Origin: Candidatus Stahliibacteriota bacterium CG08_land_8_20_14_0_20_40_26
GTDB lineage: Bacteria; Hydrothermota; UBA3073
NCBI GenBank assembly: GCA_002774315.1
Contig: PEYP01000032.1
Span: 1 to 8,411, forward strand
Reading direction: 5' to 3'
DNA length: 8,411 nucleotides
Part shown: positions 1-6,966 of the stretch, piece after piece
How the letters are laid out: each line of letters opens with the position of its first letter
Numbering within the stretch: position 1 is the first letter of the stretch
Program-made: the position numbers and the translations under genes
The notes under the pieces: generated by a model
What the model was told of the DNA's origin: nothing
The model's database searches: none
The model's input: the letters and a program-made list of their open reading frames with translations, nothing else

Positions 1-1872
1 TATGAATTGTTTACAAAGAGAAATCTTCTTTCCTTGATGATCTTGTCGAATGCTATAAAACAATTGCAGTTTGAGGATCCTAGAACTCAAGAAATGTTTT
101 TCTTTATTTTTAGCTCCACTTTGAGAGGAACGAATAAATTTTGTTTTATACCTCAAAAATGGCAGGGAGGAAGACCAAGTGATTGGCCTGGGCATGATTA
201 TTGGACACCAAATGTTCCTCTTGAATGGCGTGTATGGGGATATTTTGAACGATGTTATAAGAAAATAATACGGGGGAAGACATATTCTCAAGATGAAATC
301 GGAAATTATTGGGAAGAAGCAAAATCTTTCAGTAACATAACAGACAGTAAATCGAATTGTTATCTATTCGCTAAATCCGCAACTGACTTGAAAGAAATCC
401 CTGATGAGAGCGTAGATGTGATAATTACAGATCCTCCGTACGGAGCAAACGTAAATTATACGGAACTATCAGATTTTTGGACTATATGGCTTAGAGATAT
501 TATAGGAGTGAGAAATGGGTTGATTGACAACACGAAAGAGGCAATAGAAAACAAATATCAAGGAAAAGGAAGTAAGGAGTACAGACAACTAATGTATGAA
601 ATTTTTAAAGAATGTTATCGAGTATTAAAACCAAATCGCTGGTTAGTAATGACTTTTCACAATAGGAATTTTAAAGTCTGGAATGCAATCCATTTGGCTG
701 TTCACGATGCCGGCTTTGTGTGGTCTGAAAAAGATGGTATGATTTATCAAGGGCCCATTAGCCCTTATACAAATACTTATAATCTTCGTGCAGCTGGCTC
801 GATGCTTGGTGATTTTATCCTTAGCTATAAGAAAGCAGAAAAACCACCGGGGGAAAAGTGGGTTGAGGAAGTGGAAGTGGGTAAAAAGATTAAAGACATG
901 GCAAGGCAAGCAATTGAATATCATGGTGGGGCAAAACTTACTACAATTTATATGCGGGTTATGCCGTTTTTGCTTAACAGTGAACTATTAGATCAAATAA
1001 AAGAAAGCGACCTTGAGAGTTACCTTAGGAAGGATTTTGTTAAAAGAGATGATAAATGGTATCTTAAAGAACATATTGACGAAAAGACAGATAGCTTATT
1101 AGATAAAGCAATAGAAGAATATGCACCAGTTAAAACAAGATTAGAGTCTATAATTCGTAGGTTTCTTTACCAATGTAAGACAGCTACAATGGATGAAATA
1201 CTACGGGTGGTGTATTCAAGACTTATTAATAGTAATGCGGCTGAATATGAGGAGATAGTTCATGTGGTAAATAGAATATGTGCCAAAGTAAAGGGGAAGG
1301 GTATCAGAGAAGCATGGCAGTTAAAAGAAGATAGAGATAGAGGATTATTGTTTAGGACAATTGAAGAGAAAATGGAGAAGTACAAATATTCGGAAGAGTC
1401 AGAACATGATGTAATGATTGAGCAACTGGTTAAAATTGGCAAGAGCAAAGGTTATGATTCTCACATTGGGCTTACGGAGCAGAAGAAATATAAGGAATTC
1501 AAGGAATTAAGTATTCCGATGGGAAGCAATGTTCAGTTTGGCTTAAATGAGATAGCTTTCAACAGAGTAAGAGAGATTGATGTTTTGTGGGTAAAAGGAA
1601 TCTCCATAGTTGCGGCATTGGAGGTTGAAAAAAGTCGTGAAGTTGCCCCGGAAATTGCCAAGTTTAGAGAACTCTTTGCAGCCACTCCAGCTTTGAATAT
1701 ACCCACTTATCTGGTTGTGCCTGATAAATTGGAAGGAAATGCGAAGAAGAAAATTGGCTCTCTTGCTAATAGGCGGGATGGATTAACTGAAAGAATAAGA
1801 TATGTTTTGTTTTCTGATATTCAAAATAAGAAGGATGTAGATATAGACAAAATTGCAAAGGAGGTAATCTAA
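1..1872 (+). CDS. N6-adenine DNA methylase (COG1743-like) with C-terminal PD-(D/E)XK-like nuclease domain; 5' partial
   Basis: The reading frame is already open at base 1 (Tyr-Glu-Leu...), so the gene begins upstream; the TTG at 7 is probably an internal Leu. Residue numbers count from that TTG. The catalytic motif DPPYGANVNY starts at residue 142, followed by a typical N6-methyltransferase second half (RVLKPNRWLVMTFHN near 206-220). The stretch with PQKW and the EWRVWGYFE segment before DPPY resembles COG1743 (DUF1156-type) methylases, so the SAM-binding DPFxGxG-type motif should lie before the window. Such enzymes methylate adenine in host DNA; relatives occur in BREX-like defence loci. After a mostly helical middle region, residues about 470-621 form a separate module with E515, D525 (REIDVLW) and E539-V-E541-K (AALEVEK), resembling a restriction-endonuclease fold. 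This would make a methylase-nuclease fusion. The methylase call is firm; nuclease activity is inferred, since the usual Lys position is Glu541. Confidence 0.85.
   Translation, partial: YELFTKRNLLSLMILSNAIKQLQFEDPRTQEMFFFIFSSTLRGTNKFCFIPQKWQGGRPSDWPGHDYWTPNVPLEWRVWGYFERCYKKIIRGKTYSQDEIGNYWEEAKSFSNITDSKSNCYLFAKSATDLKEIPDESVDVIITDPPYGANVNYTELSDFWTIWLRDIIGVRNGLIDNTKEAIENKYQGKGSKEYRQLMYEIFKECYRVLKPNRWLVMTFHNRNFKVWNAIHLAVHDAGFVWSEKDGMIYQGPISPYTNTYNLRAAGSMLGDFILSYKKAEKPPGEKWVEEVEVGKKIKDMARQAIEYHGGAKLTTIYMRVMPFLLNSELLDQIKESDLESYLRKDFVKRDDKWYLKEHIDEKTDSLLDKAIEEYAPVKTRLESIIRRFLYQCKTATMDEILRVVYSRLINSNAAEYEEIVHVVNRICAKVKGKGIREAWQLKEDRDRGLLFRTIEEKMEKYKYSEESEHDVMIEQLVKIGKSKGYDSHIGLTEQKKYKEFKELSIPMGSNVQFGLNEIAFNRVREIDVLWVKGISIVAALEVEKSREVAPEIAKFRELFAATPALNIPTYLVVPDKLEGNAKKKIGSLANRRDGLTERIRYVLFSDIQNKKDVDIDKIAKEVI
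1857..1865 (+). promoter_or_regulatory. Ribosome binding site for the AAA+ ATPase gene, inside the methylase 3' end
   Basis: AAAGGAGGT lies 8 bases before the ATG at 1874 and within the last codons of the methylase. With a single base between the methylase stop (1870-1872) and this ATG, the two genes are almost certainly co-transcribed and translationally coupled. It supports ATG 1874 as the true start. Confidence 0.85.
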
Positions 1873-1873
1873 T

Positions 1874-3568
1874 ATGGCAGAGCAATTTGAAGAGGAAAAG
1901 ACTAAAGAGCGCAGGTTATTATTAACAAAGTGTTTTGGGTATAGGTCTGGTGAAGTAGATGAATTATTAAGACGAGTTATAAGTGATAATGATTTCTTAG
2001 AAGTATTTAAGGGCTCCAAGTCTACAATGCTCGATGTTCTCAAACGGAAGATAGTATGTGAAGATTTCTACGGTAGATATTACACAGTAAGAAAAGGCGA
2101 GTTAATTTTGGAAGGCTCTTGGGGGATTATCAAACAAAATCTATTGAATTGCTTATATGGTGACCAAGGTAAAATAATAATGGATGTTCTGAAGTTCATT
2201 GTAGAAAAAGAGAGCCCCGTGGATTTCACAACCTTTAAGGCAAGATTTGATAAAATACGAAATCCTTTGGATATTTTGACAGGCTATGAAATATTGACGA
2301 AAAGTAAAGTTGGGGAATCTATTCAATATGCTCTTCCTGAGGAGACACTCCCTCTGGTCAGAGAGGTGTTGAATACTCTTGAAATAGAAGAAGGAGGATT
2401 GATATCATTTGAATCAGATATAGCGAGAGCGGAATACAATAGAATAAAGGATATGGAGAGTGAATTTGAAACATCTCTTAAAGAGCTGATTGAGAATAAA
2501 CTTGAAGAAACAGTAAGGTTTGGTAAAGAAATGTCCGTTGAATACATTGCAGAGTATTTAAAAAGGATGTTTGGAGACATACTATATTTTGACAGCTTGC
2601 TTAGTATAACTCAGCAATATAGCTTAGCCGATGTTGCAGTTGTTAACCCTGAAGGCAAAATAGCAATGCATACAGGCTTTAATCTTGCCTTTTTCGGCGC
2701 ACCAGGAACAGGCAAGACCTTTTCTATCAACGACATTATTAGAGGAAATAAAAAGAAAGGGGTAAATCCTCACGGATTACCCGGCAGAAATAGATATTGT
2801 GGTGGAATCACACCAGCAAGGTTTATAAGGATGGGTGAAGCTTATCAAGATAGACGATTTAATTTCATTATCCCTGAGTTCAATGACTGGTTCAAATACA
2901 AGGGTATGGTTGAACCACTTAAGTTAGCGTTAGAACAGGGGGAGATAACTTATGAAACTAAACATGAGACAATTGGACCGTATTGTTTCAGTTCATTCTT
3001 TAGTACTAATTACAACACAAAAGTCTTAGAACAGGGTTATCGAATTACTATCGCCGATACTAATTTTAATGCTATTGAGGATAGAATGCTTTGTAGACTA
3101 CATAAGATGACTGAGCGAAGATATAGAGCAATAGCAGAGAGTCAAAAGGCTTTAGCACTTGGTACTATAAATATGGACAAAGCGGATAAGATAATGAACC
3201 ACTTACTATTAGTATATGCCATAGAAACGCAAAATAAAATGGTCAGGGACAGCTTTCCTGTTAAAAACATATCACTTACTGTTAAGGTCTACAAGAAAAT
3301 AGAAGAAGCGAAAGAAGAAATACTTGTCGCACTTAGACGATTAAAGTCCAAAATTGTTCCTTTTAGCCCGAGATTAGAACGTAGAGCTATTCAACTTGCC
3401 TGTGCCATGTCACTATCGTCTTATTTTAGAACTGGTAACCAACATATAAAAGTCGATGAGAATGCATTAAATTTCGCCATCAAATTCTTTGTAGAGGAAG
3501 CTGTAGTGCGTTCACAAGAAAAGATAGACCAAGAAGAGATTTTAAAAAGACTGAAAATTAAGGTATAG
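1874..3568 (+). CDS. AAA+ ATPase of MCM/MoxR-like type, partner of the methylase
   Basis: A 564-residue protein in two halves. Residues 1 to about 250 are a charged, helical N-terminal region I do not recognise, probably for DNA or partner binding. From about 270 it is an AAA+ core: Walker A GAPGTGKT at 275-282, Walker B-like FIIPEFNDW at 331-339, sensor 1 FSTNYN with N379, and an arginine-finger region IEDRMLCR at 401-408. The segment EQGEITYETKHETIGPY just before sensor 1 looks like the pre-sensor-1 beta-hairpin found in MCM, MoxR and McrB-like ATPases. The C-terminus (SPRLERRAIQLA... to the end) looks like the helical lid seen in MCM-type proteins. The usual Walker B Asp is Pro334, while the catalytic Glu335 is kept. 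No membrane segment or signal peptide is visible. The coupling to the methylase suggests an ATP-driven motor or loader for a restriction-modification or BREX-like complex; this role is inferred. Confidence 0.8.
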   Translation: MAEQFEEEKTKERRLLLTKCFGYRSGEVDELLRRVISDNDFLEVFKGSKSTMLDVLKRKIVCEDFYGRYYTVRKGELILEGSWGIIKQNLLNCLYGDQGKIIMDVLKFIVEKESPVDFTTFKARFDKIRNPLDILTGYEILTKSKVGESIQYALPEETLPLVREVLNTLEIEEGGLISFESDIARAEYNRIKDMESEFETSLKELIENKLEETVRFGKEMSVEYIAEYLKRMFGDILYFDSLLSITQQYSLADVAVVNPEGKIAMHTGFNLAFFGAPGTGKTFSINDIIRGNKKKGVNPHGLPGRNRYCGGITPARFIRMGEAYQDRRFNFIIPEFNDWFKYKGMVEPLKLALEQGEITYETKHETIGPYCFSSFFSTNYNTKVLEQGYRITIADTNFNAIEDRMLCRLHKMTERRYRAIAESQKALALGTINMDKADKIMNHLLLVYAIETQNKMVRDSFPVKNISLTVKVYKKIEEAKEEILVALRRLKSKIVPFSPRLERRAIQLACAMSLSSYFRTGNQHIKVDENALNFAIKFFVEEAVVRSQEKIDQEEILKRLKIKV

Positions 3569-3592
3569 AGAAAAGAAAATTTATATCTTTAG

Positions 3593-3748
3593 GGTGATAT
3601 ATTTTTCTTCATTCACTACCAATATGACTTCCCTTTACCGAATGAGATAGAGGCGAAGAATAGGGAATTAGAGCGTCAGATTGACCAAAAGATCTATGAG
3701 GTATACAGCTTAACTGATAAGGAAATCAAAATAATAGAAGGAGGTTAA
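3593..3748 (+). pseudogene. C-terminal remnant of an Eco57I/PglX-like DNA methylase
   Basis: An open frame after a stop at 3590-3592 and without a start codon encodes about 51 residues ending at TAA 3746-3748. It contains PLPNEIEAKNRELE followed by QIDQKIYEVYSLTDKEI and IIEGG. The pattern ID-x-x-(V/I)YELYGLT-x-EE-I-x-(I/V)VE at the extreme C-terminus is characteristic of type IIG, Eco57I-like and PglX-like N6-adenine methylases. Only this tail survives, and nothing methylase-like precedes it in this frame because the AAA+ ATPase gene ends just 24 bases upstream. It is most simply the 3' scar of a deleted methylase gene. It is too short to exclude chance similarity entirely. Confidence 0.6.
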
Positions 3749-3757
3749 TACCTTCTG

Positions 3758-3812
3758 AAAGGAGGTTCGTATGTTGAGCCAAATTTTGGAAGGGGCGCGC
3801 TCTTATAGCTAG
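3758..3812 (+). pseudogene. Strong ribosome binding site and truncated gene start (13 codons)
   Basis: AAAGGAGGT at 3758-3766 is a near-perfect Shine-Dalgarno, 4 bases before ATG 3771. The frame reads MLSQILEGARSYS and stops at TAG 3810-3812. A signal this strong for a 13-residue peptide suggests the original gene was cut. The frame runs into the structured element that starts at about 3787, so MLSQI may be all that is left of the original protein. A real leader peptide is an alternative. The position 22 bases after the preceding methylase tail fits the next gene of a former operon. Confidence 0.45.
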
Positions 3813-3962
3813 TAGAGAAGGGATTATTCCGATTGAGTAAGACCGTCCATTTATCGTCGGAACCCCCTAACTAGGCTACAGGAGGCAGTAGGTAATAGTG
3901 TTGTGCTCTATCAGCTTTGGACGGTCGGGCTGGTTAGAATTACACCCACCGCGCCTCCTCCG
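3787..3962 (+). ncRNA. Candidate structured RNA element with long-range stems and a possible pseudoknot
   Basis: The ends pair: TGGAAGGGGCGCG (3787-3799) with CGCGCCTCCTCCG (3950-3962), giving 13 positions with one mismatch and two G-T wobbles. Inside, GACCGTCC (3841-3848) pairs perfectly with GGACGGTC (3919-3926). TTCCGA (3827-3832) pairs perfectly with TCGGAA (3857-3862), which crosses that stem and would form a pseudoknot. Smaller hairpins are CTCT/AGAG (3800-3803 with 3814-3817), CTAC/GTAG (3876-3879 with 3888-3891, AGGAGGCA in the loop) and ATAG/CTAT (3895-3898 with 3908-3911). The segment is more GC-rich than its surroundings and has no long reading frame. The strand is assumed because flanking gene remnants read forward. 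It could be an orphan HEARO/omega-RNA-like element, another self-standing RNA or a mobile-element relic; I cannot assign the family. Confidence 0.5.
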
Positions 3963-3965
3963 TAA

Positions 3966-4034
3966 CTGAGAGATATTTGTGAGATAGATGGTTTAACTGA
4001 TGAAGAAATAGCTTTGGTTGAGGAAAGTGTGTAA
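3966..4034 (+). pseudogene. Second methylase-like C-terminal remnant
   Basis: After a stop at 3963-3965, a frame without a start codon encodes 22 residues ending at TAA 4032-4034. It contains EIDGLTDEEIALVEESV, again the (Y/D)GLTxEEIxxVE signature of the C-terminus of Eco57I/PglX-like methylases. It is not identical to the remnant ending at 3748, so it probably derives from a second gene and not from a tandem duplication. It begins 4 bases after the outer stem of the structured element, as though that element replaced the body of the gene. Confidence 0.45.
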
Positions 4035-4060
4035 ATAAAATAATCTGTAGAAGGCAAGAA

Positions 4061-5989
4061 ATGCGAGAAGATACCGCCTTAAAAGAGAATCCATGTAAAC
4101 AATTAAATAATTTGGTTGCTAACTTTGATTCTCCTGTGCTGGTAGTTGCGGGTCCGGGTACTGGCAAAACAACCGCAATTGCCTGTAGGTTGAAGTTTTT
4201 AATCGAAAAACCTACCACTTCTTCTTCACGAATTTTGGCTATAACATTTACTAACGAAGCAGCTGATGAGATGAAGAGGAAACTTGAAAAATTAGGTGTT
4301 AAACAAATACCAGAAAATATCCGTACACTTCATTCGTTTGCTATGAGGGTATTAAGACTTAATTCATTAAAAGTTGGTGTTCCCTCAGGTTTTGTGGTTG
4401 CAAACTCAGACGAGTCTGAACTCGTCGCAAAAGACGTCTTCAGTGATCTGAAAAATAAAGGATATCAAATGCTCCCACGGAGTGATAAGAAGTTTATGAG
4501 GGCTTTCCAAGAGAAAGTCTCATGTGGTTTACCAGGGAGTGCTACGTTTCGCAATGGTGTAGAGATCGCCGATCCAAATTTTTCCCGATTTGAACAGCGT
4601 TACATAGAACTTTCACGTTTCTATAATGCAGTAGATTGGTTTGAAGTTGTGCCATTGACGAACTCTTTACTTAATAATGATGATATTAAAAATCAAGTAC
4701 AACAGTGGTTTGACCATATAGTGGTAGATGAGTATCAGGATCTGAACCCGGCTGAGCAAACATTTGTAAGTCTAATTAGAGATCCGAATGCAACATTATT
4801 TGTTGTGGGAGATGACGATCAAAGTATATATGAGTCTGGGCGGTTTGCGGATCCCTTGGGAATAAAACATTTTAGGCAAAAATATTCCAACGCAATAATT
4901 GATAAAACTACATTGACTACTTCTCATCGATGTCCTGAAACTATTCTCAAAGCAGCTGTGTCCCTTATTGAACATAATAATCCGAATAGGATCCCAAAGC
5001 AATTACACACTGTTCGCAAAGATGGGATTGTGTATAAAGAAGGAGGGTTCGGGAGCAAGCAAAGAGAAGGGAAATGGATTGTCCAGGTCATTGAGGAACT
5101 TCACCGACAAGACGTTATTTATAAACGAATTCTTATTCTCTTCAACATTGGAGCAATAGGGAACCACTATGTTCAGGAGGTTGAAAAAGCCGGTATACCA
5201 GTTAATAATCAGTTACGTAGATTGGAAGCGCTTGATTGTATTGAAAAAAGAAGGCTCTACTTTTTGTTAAGATTACTCCTTAATAAGGATGATGGTTTGG
5301 CTTTGAGACAGTTATTGGTTCTTGAGCCGGGCATCTCTGATCGAGCTGTCAGCAAGCTCAGAGAACATGCAGAGGTATGGGACCTCACATTGCGTGGTGC
5401 ACTCCATCAAGTAGTTGTCGCCAGTCAAAAACAAGATAACTTTAAACGATGGCCACAAGGGTTCAAACAGATATACGAGTGGATTGAAAAAGTAATCTCG
5501 ATTAACCATACCCTTTCCTTGCATGAGAAATTTGAGCAGGTCACGGATCTTCTTGGATACGCTGACTTCAACTCCGTTAGGGACCTTATGGCTTTAGCAG
5601 AGAAAAACATTGCGTTAGAAGATTGGCAAATATTAGAGAAATTCCGTGAAGGAAAAATTCCTAAAGTTACTTTGCTGGAAACGGATGAAAAGACCAATGA
5701 CAAAGTGCGTTTTATGACGATGCATAATGTCAAAGGTTTAGATGATGTAGATGTGGTATTTATTCCCGCACTTGAAAACTCCGTGATACCGGGTAACTTT
5801 TTAGAGCAAGAACAACGTCGTATGCTCTATGTCGCTATGACAAGAGCACGAGAGGCAGTGTTCTTATCAAACGCTTGGAGCAGAAAAGGTTATGAAAGGC
5901 ACCGCGCTGGGAAGAATGGGGTAATAGGCCGTAAACCTTCACCATTTTGGGATGAGATCGAAATACCTAAAAGGAGAGAAAATGAGTGA
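4061..5989 (+). CDS. UvrD/Rep-like superfamily 1 DNA helicase
   Basis: A complete 642-residue ATP-dependent helicase, expected to unwind DNA with 3'-5' polarity as in UvrD, Rep and PcrA. All SF1A motifs are visible: Q14 before the core, Walker A AGPGTGKT (30-37), motif Ia ITFTNEAADEM (from 61), motif II VVDEYQD (D223, E224), motif III GDDDQSIY (250-257), motif IV SHRCPE (288-293), motif V MHNVKGLD (554-561) and motif VI LYVAMTRARE (arginines 595 and 597). It is somewhat shorter than housekeeping UvrD/PcrA (about 720 residues), lacks a recognisable extra nuclease domain, and its motif V reads NVKGLDDVDVVF where most relatives have a form of KGLEF. Start ATG 4061 is the first in frame after a stop at 4019; its ribosome binding site (AAGG at 4051-4054) is weak. 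Its setting among defence-type genes and scars suggests an accessory helicase, as in Gabija-like systems, but no GajA partner is present. Confidence 0.92.
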   Translation: MREDTALKENPCKQLNNLVANFDSPVLVVAGPGTGKTTAIACRLKFLIEKPTTSSSRILAITFTNEAADEMKRKLEKLGVKQIPENIRTLHSFAMRVLRLNSLKVGVPSGFVVANSDESELVAKDVFSDLKNKGYQMLPRSDKKFMRAFQEKVSCGLPGSATFRNGVEIADPNFSRFEQRYIELSRFYNAVDWFEVVPLTNSLLNNDDIKNQVQQWFDHIVVDEYQDLNPAEQTFVSLIRDPNATLFVVGDDDQSIYESGRFADPLGIKHFRQKYSNAIIDKTTLTTSHRCPETILKAAVSLIEHNNPNRIPKQLHTVRKDGIVYKEGGFGSKQREGKWIVQVIEELHRQDVIYKRILILFNIGAIGNHYVQEVEKAGIPVNNQLRRLEALDCIEKRRLYFLLRLLLNKDDGLALRQLLVLEPGISDRAVSKLREHAEVWDLTLRGALHQVVVASQKQDNFKRWPQGFKQIYEWIEKVISINHTLSLHEKFEQVTDLLGYADFNSVRDLMALAEKNIALEDWQILEKFREGKIPKVTLLETDEKTNDKVRFMTMHNVKGLDDVDVVFIPALENSVIPGNFLEQEQRRMLYVAMTRAREAVFLSNAWSRKGYERHRAGKNGVIGRKPSPFWDEIEIPKRRENE

Positions 5990-6054
5990 TTGATAATTGG
6001 AAAGTAAAGTTATTAGATCCAATTAATAAGCGATCGCGGTTTGGAAAATATTAG
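5971..6054 (+). pseudogene. Frameshifted start of a gene coupled to the helicase
   Basis: AAGGAG (5971-5976) stands 5 bases before ATG 5982, which overlaps the helicase stop codon: a classic translational-coupling arrangement. The frame gives only Met-Ser-Asp and stops at TGA 5991. In another frame, immediately from 5992, the sequence reads DNWKVKLLDPINKRSRFGKY before a TAG at 6052-6054. The plausible protein-like continuation in a shifted frame points to a small indel after codon 3 and later truncation. I do not recognise the family. It suggests that the helicase once had a coupled downstream partner. Confidence 0.35.
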
Positions 6055-6092
6055 AAGTTTGGCTAGTTTCGGTTGAAAGCGAGATAATTACT

Positions 6093-6740
6093 ATGACTCA
6101 TTTAGAGAAAATAATTTCTTCAGCTGTAAATGATAAGAATTTAGACGCTATTATTAGTGATCTCTTTGTAAAGAAAGGCATAAAAGTTACGGCCGTAATG
6201 GGGATGAAGTTCACAGCAGAAAGTGAAGACCATCCTCTTGGTTTCGCTTTGGGAATCCAACTCTTTGATGTTTTTCCCATCGGTCTTATATTTATTTCCG
6301 ATCACCTCTGTAATTCCTTAAGTAAAGAAGAAGCGGAGTTTGTGGTTGCTCATGAGATTGGGCACATTATGTTAAATCACCTTGTTATATCAGCTTCGCT
6401 GGCTTTTACAAAGGAAATCTTTATAACCACTTTATTGAAGCGGTCAAGCCTTACTCGCGAGGAGGCTGAAAATATTGTTGGAGGAATCAAACTATTATCA
6501 ACTATTATTAGCAAACAAACAACAATAGAAGAACAAATTACCGCCCAAAAGGAGTTAGATGCAGATAAATATGCTGTTTACCTTCAAGGGAGAAGAGAAC
6601 CTGCTTTTTCCTGTCTGACAAAACTCTCTAGTAAGAGCATTCTTGGAATTTCTCATATTACGAAAAATGGCTTATTTGAGTTCCCAGCTTTAACTTTTGC
6701 AGAAAGAATAAGAGCTATAGAAGTATTACGATTAATCTAG
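6093..6740 (+). CDS. M48-like zinc metallopeptidase
   Basis: A 215-residue protein with the zinc-binding motif HEIGH at 87-91 (VVAHEIGHIMLNH). A plausible third ligand is E154 in QKELDADKYAV, about 63 residues later, matching the Exx(A/x)D helix of gluzincins. The C-terminal FPALTFAERIRAI resembles the HP...ERI segment that closes M48 peptidase domains. It would cleave peptides or proteins through a Glu88-activated water. No signal peptide or convincing membrane helix is visible, unlike HtpX-type M48 proteins, so a cytoplasmic location is inferred. Start ATG 6093 lacks a good Shine-Dalgarno. It lies 103 bases after the helicase on the same strand, perhaps in one transcript. ImmA/IrrE-like peptidases are an alternative, but there the ligand spacing is shorter. 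Confidence 0.75.
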   Translation: MTHLEKIISSAVNDKNLDAIISDLFVKKGIKVTAVMGMKFTAESEDHPLGFALGIQLFDVFPIGLIFISDHLCNSLSKEEAEFVVAHEIGHIMLNHLVISASLAFTKEIFITTLLKRSSLTREEAENIVGGIKLLSTIISKQTTIEEQITAQKELDADKYAVYLQGRREPAFSCLTKLSSKSILGISHITKNGLFEFPALTFAERIRAIEVLRLI

Positions 6741-6767
6741 AATAGGGTCAAATCTTAGAAAGGTAAT

Positions 6768-6833
6768 GGGGTCAGGCTCAAGTATTTAAGTCGGCACATT
6801 TAGAATTGAAATACGAGTCTGTGACCTGACCCC
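6768..6833 (+). repeat. REP-like palindromic element, GGGGTCAGG type
   Basis: GGGGTCAGG (6768-6776) pairs perfectly with CCTGACCCC (6825-6833). The stem continues with CTC/GAG (6777-6779 with 6815-6817) and, after a two-base bulge, GTATTT/AAATAC (6782-6787 with 6809-6814), leaving a 21-base loop. From general knowledge, GGGGTCAG palindromes of this kind accompany REP-associated tyrosine transposases in many uncultivated bacteria. No transposase gene is in the window, so this is a solo, non-autonomous copy. It lies 28 bases after the peptidase gene and could also stabilise that transcript's 3' end, but no T-run follows. Confidence 0.65.
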
Positions 6834-6892
6834 GCTTGCTTTACAAATAAAGTTGTTTATGGTGCTCTAGAAAAATAGGTAACGAGATGTGT

Positions 6893-6960
6893 GATACAAT
6901 ATTAAGTGTAGAGATACAATAAAAATGTGAAATAAGAATTATATATTTATTAAATGTATC
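6893..6960 (+). promoter_or_regulatory. Operator-like cluster of GATACA sites
   Basis: GATACAAT occurs at 6893-6900 and again exactly 20 bases later at 6913-6920, each shortly after a GTGT. The inverted half TGTATC is at 6955-6960, just before a strong Shine-Dalgarno. The spacing by about two helical turns and the position upstream of a start codon suggest binding sites for a repressor or autoregulator. The region around 6930-6950 is very AT-rich and could hold the promoter, but no clear -35/-10 pair can be set. Confidence 0.3.
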
Positions 6961-6966
6961 ATAAAT

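Noticed and set aside
643..924. Reverse-strand open frame within the methylase
   Set aside because: It lies opposite well-supported coding sequence, has a composition typical of an antisense shadow and shows no motif.
3582..3607. Possible terminator after the ATPase gene: TATATC/GATATA hairpin followed by a T-run
   Set aside because: The stem is only 6 A-T-rich pairs with an 8-base loop and overlaps the methylase remnant frame; too weak to call.
3681..3706. TTGACC and TATACA as a promoter upstream of the structured element
   Set aside because: The spacing is 15 bases and the site lies within the methylase-tail coding remnant; chance occurrence is likely.
6030..6037. GCGATCGC palindrome, like the highly iterated palindrome of cyanobacteria
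   Set aside because: I noticed only this copy; it gives no evidence of origin or function.
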